A stretch of DNA of 64,000 bases from Lentinula raphanica (taxonomy: Eukaryota; Basidiomycota; Agaricomycetes; Agaricales; Omphalotaceae). Location of the stretch: positions 525,227 to 589,226 of the forward strand of contig JANVFP010000034.1 of assembly GCA_027919835.1 (NCBI GenBank). Reading direction: 5' to 3'. The translations under genes were made by a program, and so were the position numbers. Shown here one piece after another: positions 13,207-25,083 of the stretch (positions within the stretch are counted from its first letter, which is position 1; every line of letters starts with the position of its first letter). The notes beneath the pieces were generated by a model. It saw only the letters and a program-made list of their open reading frames with translations, was not told the origin of the DNA and made no database searches.

Positions 13207-15249
13207 ATGGATGCACTCATAGCCCAAGCCGACGATCTCCAATCACTCTCCAAGAAGCGGAAAAGATCCCACCGTTCTGACTCCCAGCCTGGTCCTTCTC
13301 GAGTGTCAGACAAAACATCAAACTCAATCATAAAAAATACCTCGCTTCCACATTCTCTACGACCTCGAGCTGACGAAGCGGTGGCAACGCAGCAATATAA
13401 GCACATCGCTAATCCAAAGCTACGACGTTCACTAGCAAAAACCTCGAATCATATTGTTCAATCTCTGGCTCTTCTTACCGATGCTGTTGATCTATTGCCT
13501 ACGGAAGAGACAGGATCTGTACAGGCTGAAGATGCACTAGAGCGAACGTGGCGGCTTTCTCAGACCGATATCGCCAAGGAGGCAGGAGCTGAGGCTGCTC
13601 GAGGGCGAATGGAGATGAAGCTTGACGGAGGCCCTTACCGAGTTCGATACACTAGGAACGGGAGACATATGGCAATCGCTGGTAGGACAGGGCATGTCGC
13701 ATCCTTCGATACCCTCACAGGTGCTGTGCACAGTGAACTTCAGCTCGGCGAAACATGTAGCGATATCGTGTTCCTGCAAGATCATTCTTTCTATGCAGTC
13801 GCACAACACAAGTATACCTTCATTTACGACAGAGACGGGGTGGAAATTCACAAGCTCAAGGATCATATTAGTCCTACGCGGCTGGAATTTCTTCCTTATC
13901 ATTGGCTGCTCGCTAGCGTTGGGACCGCAGGATACTTGAAATATCAGGATACATCAACCGGTCAGCTAGTCGCACAACATCGCACAGCTCTCGGTGCATG
14001 TTCTGTTCTTGCGCAGAATCCTCATAATGCCGTTCTATACTTGGGACATCAAAATGGCTGTGTCACCTTATGGACGCCAAACCTCCCCCATCCTGCAGTC
14101 AAAGTCCTTGCCCATCTCGGACCTCTATCCAGCATCTCCATTGATCCGAGCGAAAGCGGAAGATACATGGCAACCGCAGGCAAGGATGGGAATGTCAAAG
14201 TATGGGATTGCAGAAACTGGAAAGGTGCTGTGCGAGAATGGACTTTGAGAAGTGGTGGAAAGGGAGATGCTGAAGTGCAATGGAGTCAGAAAGGGATACT
14301 TGCTGTCGGAAGTGGTGGAAGCGTCAACATGTATAGGTCACCGTCGATCAAAACTTCGCATCAGCCTTCGTCACAACCCCCTCTCTACTTGACACATCCT
14401 CTTCCATCTGCCTCTCACAGACCTATTACCTCGTTGCGTTTTGCTCCATTTCAAGACATACTCACCATAGGACATGGTAAAGGTACAAGTAGTATTCTAG
14501 TACCCGGTGCGGGCGAGGGCGGTATGGATACTGGAGAAGGTCTGGATTTGTATGAGGGCATTAAGGGCCGTAGGGAGAGGGAAGTTCGCGGCTTGCTCGA
14601 TAAGGTCTGTTGCTATCGAAATGATCTTTTTCAACAACACCATAAATCTGATTTTCTGCACGCAGATTCAACCAGACATGATTACTCTGGACCCAGAACT
14701 CATAGGAGGCTTGGCTCCTCCGTCAAAACTAGTAATCGGTACTTCTGGTGAGCTATTCACTCTCATGAATCATCAGATTTTACTCCAACTTTTTATTCTA
14801 GGTGGCTCTGGTTCTTCTCGCGCTACAGAAATACCATTTGCCCGTCTACCTCGTTCCGAGCGATTACGAGTCTCAGGCAAAGCTGATTTAACAGAAGAAC
14901 CCACTTCCGATGCGGAATCAGGTCGTGACGCTAGCGATAGTTCAAAGCCCAAGGCAATGACTAAAGAGGAACGAGAAAAGAAAAAGATGCGCGGGAAGGG
15001 GAAGAGTTTGAAGAGATACCTCAGGAAGCAGAGGAAAAACGTTATTGACCCTACAGCCGTAAGTTTTTGATGCTTTTCCGTCTTCGTTAATATCAGTCTC
15101 ATTCTCGATTGTTCCAGGTTGCAATTCGGGCCAAGATAGAAAAACAAAAAGCTGAACGCAAAGCGGAGATTCGTAAAGCCAAGTACGGCGATGAACCTCA
15201 AGAGAAAAGCACTGCATTAGATAGATTCAAAAGGACCTCGAAGGAGTAG
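13207..15249 (+). CDS. UTP7: UTP7/WDR46-type WD40 protein of the small-subunit processome
   Basis: Nucleolar U3 snoRNP/SSU-processome protein needed for 18S rRNA maturation. Exons are 13207-14604, 14666-14747, 14802-15058 and 15118-15249: 623 codons, 622 aa. Recognised from the near-invariant family core: GGPYRVRYTRNGRHMAIAGR, then IYDRDGVEIHKLK, RLEFLPYHWLLASVG, LGHQNGCVTLWTPNLPHPAV, MATAGKDGNVKVWDCRNWK and LTIGHGKGTSSILVPGAGE. The C-terminal BING4 part carries IQPDMITLDPE and the basic segment KMRGKGKSLKRYLRKQRKNV. The N-terminus has a nuclear-localisation-like KKRKRSH. Length and architecture are normal, with no sign of damage. Confidence 0.96.
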
Positions 15250-16815
15250 GCTGGTTTTTTAATACAGTCTTGATCATTCTCCATGTCGCAAGGAATCCGA
15301 ATGTCGCCCAACTTCAAGTCGAGGAATATCTCATACTCCCAGCGATCCTCATAAGTAGGCGGAAAATACCTGTCTTCTGTCTCATCAGAGAACTCGTGGA
15401 GTCAGAGATCGAGACTCAGAATGTCCATCGCGCAAGTGAATTTCATAGTCAGATACTTCATGTAAGTCAGGATTCCCTGAATTCATATGTCATGATTTGC
15501 ATGAGGTACTAGTAGGTTCGATTGCCTTCACAATTCTAAGCCACAAGCCAAGGCTTCGAAAACCGACCTCCAAAATATCACCCACTATTTGACGGGGTCA
15601 TAAACTTGTCGATGGTATGCGATTGTCATGCTTTGAATATTTAGGTTTGTAGGAGTTTGTGGGAAGCCGCTGTCAAGAGAAGTTACGACGAACATCGTTC
15701 TGCAACATGCAGCTGCCAGTGATATTGACCTTTGAAAGAAAGGGGGAAGGTGGCCGAATCTACAACTGCGACTCGCTGGATACGACCGTTCAACGTTCAG
15801 TCGCAGCTCAGCAATTTCACCCAAGAGCAACCAGAATTTGACGGAGGAGTAATGCAATTTCGAGAGCCGTGCTCTACTAGACAAAGAAAGAAAGCCTGAA
15901 AATGATATCCGTCATGAAGGTGGGACTCCTCGCCACTCATTTAAAAATCATTCTCAATTCCCAATACTGAACGCTGTCACAACGTATAGCTCGATTAATT
16001 TCGCTTCTACAACAGCACCGATGATTATGGGATTGTTATGAGCCAAAATCAGGTTTTTTCGCATTGTCTTATTCGCGAATGAAGGTGAATATCCTGTTCA
16101 AACCGTATGGTGGATAACTCAGAGACCTCGTTTCCACCGGATAGCAGTGACAAATCATGACTTGAATGTGCGCTTCAACCTACGAGATATCCGGAATCTG
16201 CCTGGCTATCAAATTCTATCATGTATGCAAGCAGCATACGGGAGAACGAAATGTTCGTTCGTTCAATAGGAGACAAGGTACCTCCCTTGTTATCGTGCCA
16301 AGCTCCGTTTAGAAGGTAGATTCATTGAAGTCAGAAGGTAGGCATCTCTCAATCCTACAAGTTTGATCGATCAGCCCGGGTGAGTTAACGATACATTTCC
16401 ACAGTGTGGTGCTCGTGCTGTCTGATGCTGCGTTCTTGAGATAGGTACTAGTATATCGTGTGGGCTACGTGTTTCTGATGAGGCTGCTAGTTTTGTGCAG
16501 TAGCCATGCTAGTACTATTTCTGGTGAACTTTCTCTATGGTCACAGAATTTCCTAACAAGAAAAATGGGTTCAGCCAAGAATAACGGACTGAGGCTACTC
16601 TGGAGATACTCCGGGCTTCTTCCAGCCAGTCACAGTGATCTCTAGAGATTCCAAAGAATCTTCAAGTGGAGGCATTCAGGAGTGCCGATACACATGACAG
16701 TTCCAAGTAGTACTAATGCTACGGAGTCCGGACCAGTCCTTCAATCAATCATCTAGAGACTTGTATATGTTCTCGGCTTCTGTTCTTGAAGTTTCTTTCG
16801 AACGTGGGGAGCCAC
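15250..16815. other. Intergenic stretch without supported gene
   Basis: Only short, unrelated open frames. Nothing recognisable on either strand. Confidence 0.5.
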
Positions 16816-16822
16816 TATAAAA
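16816..16822 (+). promoter_or_regulatory. TATA box ahead of the small unknown gene
   Basis: TATAAAA is followed by a CT-rich, leader-like stretch (about 16830-16873) and a first ATG at 16874. This is the classical layout of a highly expressed fungal promoter. Confidence 0.45.
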
Positions 16823-16958
16823 GCCCGAAGTTACTTCTTTACTCTCACATCACATTCTCCTCTCCCAATCCAGATGAGACTCTATCATTCACCAAACTCG
16901 GGATTCCGACCAACTGTCTATGCATTAATCAATCTACGCACGAGAGCACAGCGGCCGC

Positions 16959-17437
16959 ATGATCCCCTCGCTCCTCTCGCGTTGTCGGTATGCAACATCC
17001 TCAAGGCTTATAAGGCGAATATTTCTCTGGATTTTAATCCTCAAACTTGTGTTCATCGGTTCACAGAATTCTTGTGGTCTGATACGTTCGCTCATCGAAA
17101 TTATTTATGAGTACGGTGTAGCGAAGATTGAGAGAAATGCTAATTTGGATGCCTCGTACGTAGGAGCAGATGTCCCCCAACCTGCAATGCCTGACATAAA
17201 TTGTTCTTTCGAAGAGAGGTCGATGCGTTGAGGAACATCGAGACTGCGCTCATTCCTGACCAGTGGAACAGGGCAGACTCGGATGATTTCTCGACGCAGA
17301 TCGAAGATTACAAGGATTTTTTCTTGGGTCTCAGAATGAATCTATATAGCCTGTATGTCTTTGCTTCTGATATACTGTCCCTCATCTACTCATCAAACAC
17401 TACAAGTGCTAGCGAACGTCTGAGCTTGTCGACGTAG
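16959..17437 (+). CDS. Small unknown protein (three-exon model, about 121 aa)
   Basis: I do not recognise this gene. An open frame from the ATG at 16959 can be spliced at GT 17156/AG 17214 and GT 17353/AG 17406 to the stop at 17435-17437, giving 122 codons without a frame break. The predicted product has a basic N-terminus, one hydrophobic segment (RRIFLWILILKLVFIG, about residues 19-34), then an acidic C-terminal half (..WNRADSDDF..). A TATA box and CT-rich leader lie upstream, but the first ATG after them (16874) is in another frame, so the true start is unsettled. It could be a small membrane or secreted protein, or a wrong model. Confidence 0.35.
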
Positions 17438-18342
17438 AGTCGTCATTAGTTACAGCAGGCCACAGATGCGAAAGTTGGCACTGTCTAGCGAGTTAGGTGA
17501 CGATCATATCGATATGGACCGTGACGCTCCTTGGCAGTGCTCACGATGCATATTCCCACTCTACCATAGGGACACAACGATGAGCGCAGTCTAAGTTCAT
17601 GGTCCTCGAGGCCTCAAGGCCTCACAGGCTGTAGGCATCCGGAATCCTTCGCGATCGACAACTTGCGGCTACGAACGCTACTTTCACACTAGATCGAGAT
17701 CTTGAACATATCGGACATGTTATGTATTACTGGACTATTATCTATCATTCCACTTGCCATGGGCTGTTATAGGACGCCTCCATCGATGTAAATCTTTGAA
17801 AAGCGGAGTTTATGAGAGGCTCACAGCAATAGATAGGACTATCATATGTATTAATGCCAACAATCTAGACTCCTAGAGATTTGGACATGTTGATTGAAGC
17901 AATTCTCTTGCTAGAAGGAGTGCTTTGAGTTGCGATGTTGACTGCATGATCATGGTAATGGAAGTATTGCCAGTGGTTCGAAGTGACCCAGAGTGACTCA
18001 CTGCATGCCTCTGATCTACTCTGATCAGGTCTAAACATCGAAGGATATGATCTGAGCCTTCAGGAAATTCGAAACGCTTCATGCAAGAACCAAAATATTT
18101 AATCCAGACTGACATTGAGAAGAAAAACCTTGACGACGAGTAGAGATGTGCAACTACAGGAGTAAGATACAAGTATATGATTATTAGAATCTGGAAACAT
18201 CAGCAGCGCATCAACCGCAATCATATCTAAGAGGATGAATTGCTCAAAGCCAATGGACGCCAATCGAGAAGCCCTGGTACGATAAGTTAGTTAGGCCATG
18301 TGCAAGATATGAAATCAGTGATCAAAAGACCCACTCACCATT
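17438..18342. other. Convergent intergenic stretch
   Basis: No recognisable coding sequence. It should contain the 3' ends of the small unknown gene (+) and of the membrane protein gene (-). Confidence 0.45.
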
Positions 18343-19116
18343 CTACAACTTGATCAAGGGCTCTTCAGCGGCATTATCAGCCTTCGTTTCAGAGACGGCA
18401 TAAGTTTCCATTTTCTCGTAGATGCCATCGATACCATCTGATATGTCAACGAGCTTCTCTTCCAAGACATAAATCTTTTGTCCTTCTGGCGGAACCTCTG
18501 TCATTTCACCAGGCGCCAAACGACTTTCTTCGTCAGCGGGGGCACGACTGGCGCGGCACCTGCGGACGAGGCCCCTGACGATGAAGAATGTCATTCCAAA
18601 GAAGAAGATTACAGAAAGAGTCAAGAATTGGACACAGACAACGCGCAGTGCGCTGTCAGCGATGTAGTGGAATCGTTCGGTAAGAGCCTCCTCGTACGAC
18701 GAAGCGTCTTCAAGTCGATTGAAGATCACATCATTGATGATCAAGAAGACGCTGAATAGCATATTGAACAGTAAGCCCCTCAGGACAGCACGTCGAGAGC
18801 GTTTCTTCTTGTTCTGTGCCTTCTCAGCCTTCTCGGCCATGCGCTTTTCGACCAATTCGCGGAATCCTGGGCGGTAGCGCATCGCAAGACGGACAGATCC
18901 ATGGATGAAGGCGAAGATGGCTGCAAAATAGAAGAAGAAGGAAAGGAAGGAGAGTGATACGACGGCGGAAAAGTAATTGATATCCCTGGCCTGAGCCTTC
19001 AGCGATTCCTTCACCTCATCGCTGATAGCGAAAGGCAAACAGTCGAAGGGATAGAATGCTTCGAGAGCAAGCCCATAGAAGGCGACAGCATATCGTATGA
19101 AGGACAGTATCATCAT
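18343..19116 (-). CDS. Small multi-spanning membrane protein, function unknown
   Basis: Uninterrupted frame of 257 aa from the ATG at 19116 (another ATG follows directly at 19113; the open frame continues upstream, but that sequence looks non-coding). Hydrophobic spans occur near residues 4-20, 46-66, 107-124 and 151-173. A Lys/Arg-rich segment (AEKAQNKKKRSRRAVLR) sits between the second and third, and the C-terminal tail is acidic and cytoplasmic-looking (..VLEEKLVDISDGIDGIYEKME..). I know no characterised family. It is likely a conserved fungal protein, given the long single-exon frame and clean membrane pattern. Confidence 0.65.
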   Translation of the reverse strand: MMILSFIRYAVAFYGLALEAFYPFDCLPFAISDEVKESLKAQARDINYFSAVVSLSFLSFFFYFAAIFAFIHGSVRLAMRYRPGFRELVEKRMAEKAEKAQNKKKRSRRAVLRGLLFNMLFSVFLIINDVIFNRLEDASSYEEALTERFHYIADSALRVVCVQFLTLSVIFFFGMTFFIVRGLVRRCRASRAPADEESRLAPGEMTEVPPEGQKIYVLEEKLVDISDGIDGIYEKMETYAVSETKADNAAEEPLIKL

Positions 19117-19433
19117 GTTGTAGGTTGAAGATGAAGAGCAAGTGGTGGTTCTGGGGAGAGAGTGGTTGCCGAACGCTGACGGAATTCCATCAGGGAATGA
19201 TATTTCCCACAAGTAACATGCTGACGTAATTGGCATTGCCAATAAAGCCGCTGCAGACTCAGTACAGCCATGAATATACTTACACCTTGTCTTTAGTATG
19301 TACAGCTTGTCTCTTCCCGCAAAACAAATGCAATGCTGCGATTGAAAACAAAGCGGAAAGAAGAGTACATGTGTACAGTACACAGAGCAGACGCACAAGA
19401 TGCAAGATCGACGGATATCAATGAATAATGTAC

Positions 19434-21110
19434 CTAGTTTTCCTGCCCAACGAGATCAAGGCCGTCGTTTAGGTTGCCTCCTATTATTGCCTTCGCCCAT
19501 GCTGCATCCCTCCCCACATACAGGGCGAAATATTCGCCCAAGACGTCGTGCAGCCGAGTGTCGACCTGTAGATCGGCTTCGTCAGACAGATTCAACGAAT
19601 CTGACATTTCTGAATCCGATGGCGGACGTAGAACATGGAGAGCATCCATGACTGCCTTCTTCAAAGCTTCATCTTCAACCACATTACCCATCTCTTGTTG
19701 TACTTCAATTCCAACCACTTTGGCTCCTCCACTCTCGACCAACCCTTGCCTTACAGCCTCTTTGCCAACGCCGATCAACCCACGGATCGCACCTTCCCGA
19801 GTGCCTTTGCTCTTCCCAGGAGAGATCAAAGCAAGGAGTAAGGTCTTCATTATCCGCGGAGAGAGAGATGGATACGTTGTGGAGTGTTTCGTAAGTAGAC
19901 CAGAAAGGGTTTGTGAAGATATCGTTCGTAGTTGTGTTGAATGTGAACGCGGTAACGATGAATGCAGCAGTGTCGAGAGCAGAGGGGGAAGTAGTTGATG
20001 AAGCTACGGATACGGATAAGACTGAGAAGGAGGGCTATGATTGGACACACTCACGTATGGCTCGACAAATAACGTGTTGTTGTCTAGAATCGCCCCGATG
20101 ACCTCCATCAGAATTTCCAAGACTTTACCATCGTTTTCTGTCTGGACACCTTCTTTTAAAGCCCCAACAACACCTTCACCAACCCAACGGATAAGATACG
20201 GCAGGAGTGCTTGAAGCCCTGCGTCGCTTCGCAGACTGGCTAGAGCCGCAGTACGCTTTGCGAAATCGGATGAAGGAGGCAACAAGGATGATGTGAGACG
20301 CGTGTAGTATAGTTGTAGTTCTCGAGACAGAACTTGTTTAACAAGATGTTGTGATTGCTGCTGCTGCTGTGGCTTCTTGATGTCGTTTGCGATTCCAGTG
20401 CCGTTGATCATGGCTAATGGCGGTGCCGATGGTGCAGCTACTACACCGTTGGGTTTCGCTGTCTCTGGAGGATGAAGATCGATCTCTCTGGGAACGGGAG
20501 GAGGGTTTTCTGGTATAAGAGGCTGCACGCCTTCCACCGCCAACCAATGTGCGGTCCAGCTCACGCCTTTTGGCATGACGATTTTCTCTTCCCTCAAAAC
20601 TCGATCAAAATCAATCTCTTCGTCTTCGACAAAATATACCGCTCCCGCGTTGGCTGAACCAGAAGACGCGGCATTGTTAGATAAATGACCATATACTGGT
20701 GCTGCACGCCTGAACGTCGGAGGATTGTGTGGTGTGTGTCCGTACAATGGCTCGATATTAAGGACGCGAAGAGCCTGTTCGATATCAGAGGTTGTCATAG
20801 TGGTCCGACGACCATGACGCATGAATTTCGCGGCTTCCTGATGCTCAATGAACGAAGAGGTCTGATGAAGATAGGACTTTCTCATACCTCTACAACCTGA
20901 TGAACCCTATACTCCACATCGCTAGCCAATGCAGTCGCTATCGCGTCCGAGATGTTGATGTTCAACATTTCCGCCACATCCTAGCAGCGCACGTTAATCC
21001 ATAGGCAGGGTATACGATCTAGCAATTGTGCACACTTTGATCGAGTCAGCTTTGTAGACACCTGTGTGGTGAGGTTGTGCTGTGCGCGCCTTTGGAGGTT
21101 TTGTGTTCAT
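19434..21110 (-). CDS. TAF6: TAF6, histone-fold subunit of TFIID (and SAGA-type complexes)
   Basis: Nuclear transcription factor subunit that pairs with TAF9 through a histone fold. Exons are 21110-21036, 20980-20888, 20843-20055 and 20003-19434, all phase 0, 509 codons, 508 aa. Exon 1 ends GVYKADSIK and joins DVAEMLNINISDAIATALAS of exon 2, completing the histone fold with AAKFMRHGRRTTMTTSDIEQ in exon 3. The diagnostic NIEPLYGHTPHNPPTFRRA follows. After a Gln-rich linker (QQQQQSQ) comes the C-terminal HEAT-repeat domain (VKQVLSRELQLYY.., LHQLLPPLLSTLL.., GTREGAIRGLIGVG). Intron 1 is the smallest (about 44 bp). Length is typical. Confidence 0.95.
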
Positions 21111-21387
21111 TTTGTGGGTTTTGTGTAGGTTGAGATGTGGTTGAGATGTGGTTGACGATATAATTATCGCGATTGAAAGACGTTTGGGACAACGAAACAG
21201 ATCTAAAGAGAGCGTCTTCAAGTCCAAGTAGACTCGGCACACCTTTAGTGGTGATGGTAACAACAATCAAGGAGTGAGTACGATAGACGCCGGTCAAGCG
21301 CCCGTTCGATTCCAGTAGACAGTGATTAAGTATCCAAAAATTACAGTAAGTATGACGATCGTTAAAGAAACAAACAGTCCTGGTCAT

Positions 21388-23220
21388 TCAAGCATCCTGT
21401 AGCTGCGAAAGAGCTTCCTTCAAAGACTCCTCTACAGTGGTAGTCCAACACCATTTCCACTCGTCAATCATCAGAGCACTCAATTCATGAAGCTTTTTCG
21501 CAGCGGTCGCTGTGTCCGCATGCAAAAAATCAAACCCATCATAATGCAAAGCGAAGTAATGACCGTTAGCCATCGCTCTTGCACCCTTTTCTTGCGTCCA
21601 TGGTCGTCGAAACTTGTCATAAATTTTTAGAGTTTGAGAAAGGGTGCTTAGCACCGTTCTCGGATCACCTAGGAGCTCTGCTAGGAAATATGCATCCTGT
21701 GCACTATGCGTTTAGCCAAGCATAGATACCTTGAGTTTAAGCATACCTCGATAGCCTGTCCTGCCCCTGTTCCTTGGTGGGGACTACTGCTATGTGCCTA
21801 GATTAAACATAGAATTAGTGAACATTGAAGTCGCATAGTGCATGCCTGAAGAAAAGACGAACTGCATCTCCTAGCAAAGCTACGCGGTCAGATACAAAGG
21901 TAGGCAGGTCAGTTACAGTATGGATTGCCCATTTTATTGGCCTGCGAATGTGCTACGAGCATGAGTTAGTCCTTGATGAAGCGTTGCAGACAAAAGTCAA
22001 AACTACGTATATCTCACCTTGAGCCATTGTCTGACTTGCGGCTCCCAACTCTCGAAGTGTGCGATATCAAAGAGCTCTGATTCGTGCACTTCCTTGCTCC
22101 AAGGTCCGGGATAAGGCGTACCCCGAAGATGTGGTTGGAAATGAAACAGAGCCAGATTCACTTCTTGTCCTTGCGATACTGGATAGACGATCATATGCTG
22201 AATGAACCGAATCAAATCAACATCATAGTTCGAGCCGAACAAATGGACACCAAAATGTACCAACCACGTCTTTTCCACAGTACTATGAAAGGAGATATGG
22301 TTAGCCTGATCAATCCTTTGCACACACAGCGGAGAAAAGCTGTACCATAGTTGGCGTCGTCGGAAGAGTCGGTAAGCCCTTGTCATAGTCTCCCTTTAGT
22401 CTCTCCACGGGTATAAGGGCTCGATAAGCGACAGATCCAGACCAAGATATATAGTCATCATAGGCTGGCCTTGCTTGTTCATTTGAGGTTCGCCCATTGT
22501 CACGATCAAGTTGAAGCTGTTCACGAACAAGGCACCTCCGAACCGCCGACTTGATACCATCTGCACCTACCAAGATATCGCATGTAGCGTGCGTGCCGTC
22601 CTCAAATGAGAGTCGAATAGGCCCCCCGTGTTTCCCTTGGGAGTAAGACTTTAACCGTTTAGAGTGATGAATCCGGCATGACGGCGATATATGTTGGAGA
22701 AGTATTTCCTGAAATTGGCCTCGGTGGAATGTCAAGAGTGGTCCTGGATAGCCACAATCATGAGGACACAGAAAACATTACAGAAGACTGCTTGCCACGA
22801 CTGAACATATTCCCAAACGTGTACCCGTTCAATTGATCGCTCTTGCGGAAGGAGAAGCTATGGACTGTGTGACAGTAGACCCCAGTTCATGCTCAAAGTT
22901 CAGAGAGGACGCAGGGTGAAACTGACCTTGTGTGTTTGTAGGCACGACGGATGTTATTTTGGACATCTCCTCGCCCAGTCCAAGTGCACAGAGCACATTC
23001 CACGCACGAGGCCACACGCCGATACCAGCACCAAAGGGAGAGAATTTTGCAGTGGATTCGTAGATGTTGACTGAGATATCTGAGTATTTGGACAGCGCAT
23101 ACGCATGCGCAAGTCCTCCGATACCTCCTCCACTAGAAAAAACAAAGAGGATTGAGCTCCAGAAATAAGCTCAATGGAAGAGACGTACCATATAGCAACC
23201 CTGAACTTTACGACGCCCAT
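21388..23220 (-). CDS. FAD-dependent monooxygenase, salicylate-hydroxylase type
   Basis: Flavoprotein hydroxylase, group A. My nine-exon model is 23220-23189, 23132-22927, 22864-22799, 22743-22346, 22282-22265, 22197-22018, 21952-21863, 21797-21747 and 21696-21388: 450 codons, 449 aa. The Rossmann motif CGGGIGGLA is formed across the first intron. GVWPRAWNVLCALG, the DG-type motif CDILVGADGIKSAVRR and the second FAD motif GDAAHSSSPHQGTGAGQAIEDA (across two introns) are all present. Exon 5 has only 18 nt. Such enzymes act on aromatic acids or on secondary metabolites; the neighbours do not point to a pathway. The exon 3 donor could also lie a few bases away. Confidence 0.9.
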
Positions 23221-25056
23221 TGAAGCGCAAGTGAAGTTCCTCCAAGTACTCAACGAGCAAAGCCTATGAAGCAAATGGTACGGTCGATTCTGTGGTGGAT
23301 CCACATAAGTCAGAGATCATAAGCAAAAACGATTACATCAAGATTGTGGCGTTGGAAGTCGACACGGAAATGGAATCGTATCGTGTTCTTCAAAGGGGGA
23401 GACGCAGATCTGGGATGTTGACTGATGTTGGTGAATGGGCTCTAAGCACAGCCAACATGTGAGATGAGTACCTTCCGATTCGATAGCAATTGCTCTCGGT
23501 TGGTGCACAATTCGAACTCGAGCTATGAGAGCATAAAAGCCGCGGGTGATGTGCCTTGAAGGAAACGTGGAGAGAGAGAAGACTTCCGCCAGAACAATCC
23601 TATGTGTAGTACAAGTAGAAGCAGAATGGCTTCTGCTGCAGGGAGCAGTTGTCATCCGCAGAAGACAGACGTACAAACTACATTTCACTAAGATAATGAG
23701 TTCGTTTGAGTCAGATTTGAGTCACAGAACTTGGAAGGATTTCACTGAGTCCCACTGGCCTGTCCCAGCAGGTCCCAGCACGCTCACCTCCAACTAGCGC
23801 CCCTTTCTAGTAGGACCGTTCTAGCCCTGTTTGTCCCAGTCCTGAGTCGAAGAAAGATCTGAGGAACTCGAGTAAGTATTCATAGTCAACGCGCGAACAG
23901 AATTGATTCAGATAAGGCACATCTGTCCGCGGCATTGCTACTCGCAGGAAACCTAGAGAGTTTTGCCAAACGAAGCAGACAAACTTTCTCTCTCTCCGTG
24001 GCGCAAGGCTCGAGTAGGAGGAGAAGATTCCCAGTTTGTTCACTCACTTGTTTAGTTACAAATGTCGATCCAGATTAGCTGTTGGAGAGAAGGCTGTTAA
24101 AGAGAAAATAGCCGGCAAGAGAGTCTCCGAACTCTGAGTGCTTCTGGTACGACTAGGTACACAGTCCAAAGAAATGAGGCGAGAAATAATCGGACCACAG
24201 GCAAGAATCAAGGCTTGCTATCGGCTGCTTGTGGTAGAAGTATGTGATCCATCGTGTGTGTGCTCTCGGCTCTCTAAGAGAAATCTCGACTGCACCTGTA
24301 TCTTGAGTCTGTAATCATCAATCAGTCGAGTAGGGTTTAGCGTTGATTCTTTTGCAAGAGTCGCAAGCCTCACGGTTTGCCATGAACATGACACTGGCAG
24401 TGCCAGTGTGCAAAACAAGTTGAAGTTGCTCGGGAATAGCCGGGATTTCATGGTGTGGGCGCTCAATATTCAATTGTCGACGGTCCGATTCCCGACCGCT
24501 CGGTCGATTCCGCTCGTCCTTCGAGTTCAGCCGTAAGTACGTCGAAATATCGCCCAACATGACACGACGCAGCCTACAATCGTTCATTTTACTGATTTAG
24601 TACACTAATTCCCGCTCTGGCTGCCCAAAAAAGCATCCAAAAGAAACGAATACTCATAGTGACAGAGTACTTACATATTCCTAGTAATTTCTCGAGCTCA
24701 CTCCACACCAGAAAGACCCAGTGATCAAGAGGATACGTTATGCAAAAGTATGCAACCGGAGGTCATATCGACGTATGCCTTCGGGCTTCGGCATTAGCAG
24801 GCAGTGTCCCCCTGCGTTTCCGCACAGTTTGACGGTGGAATTCTACATGGCAATTTCCCCGCATTGTATGTATATGTACCGACCATAATCAATCATCTCT
24901 ATCAGTTCCGTCGACCAGCTGGAGAGCTGATAGGGAGAATCTCAAGAGGATTTTCATATCAGTAATATCGGACGCCAGGCTCGACCCGCCCATTTTATGA
25001 TTTGTCACAAGCGAAGAAAAAAAAGTTCAAAAGAACCGCTCGTTGTAGAATTCAAT
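23221..25056. other. Divergent intergenic region, FAD monooxygenase / LanC-like gene
   Basis: About 1.8 kb without a supported gene. It presumably holds both promoters. No domain or exon chain was found on either strand. Confidence 0.5.
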
Positions 25057-25082
25057 ATGACGTCTTGAATATGGTCAAGTAA
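25057..25082 (+). promoter_or_regulatory. Two minimal upstream ORFs directly before the LanC-like start
   Basis: ATG-ACG-TCT-TGA (25057-25068) and ATG-GTC-AAG-TAA (25071-25082) precede the main ATG at 25084 by one base. If transcription starts upstream of 25057, ribosomes would meet both first, which could lower or condition translation of the main ORF. Confidence 0.4.
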
Positions 25083-25083
25083 C

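Noticed and set aside
17690..17705. GATC-rich sequence in host DNA as another copy of the Gypsy palindrome
   Set aside because: It reads AGATCGAGATC, which does not match the GATCY-N3-RGATC spacing.
19117..19433. N-terminal extension of the membrane protein to 19398
   Set aside because: The extra 94 codons are Cys-rich, begin with a weak start and do not resemble protein; the double ATG at 19116/19113 directly precedes the first membrane span.
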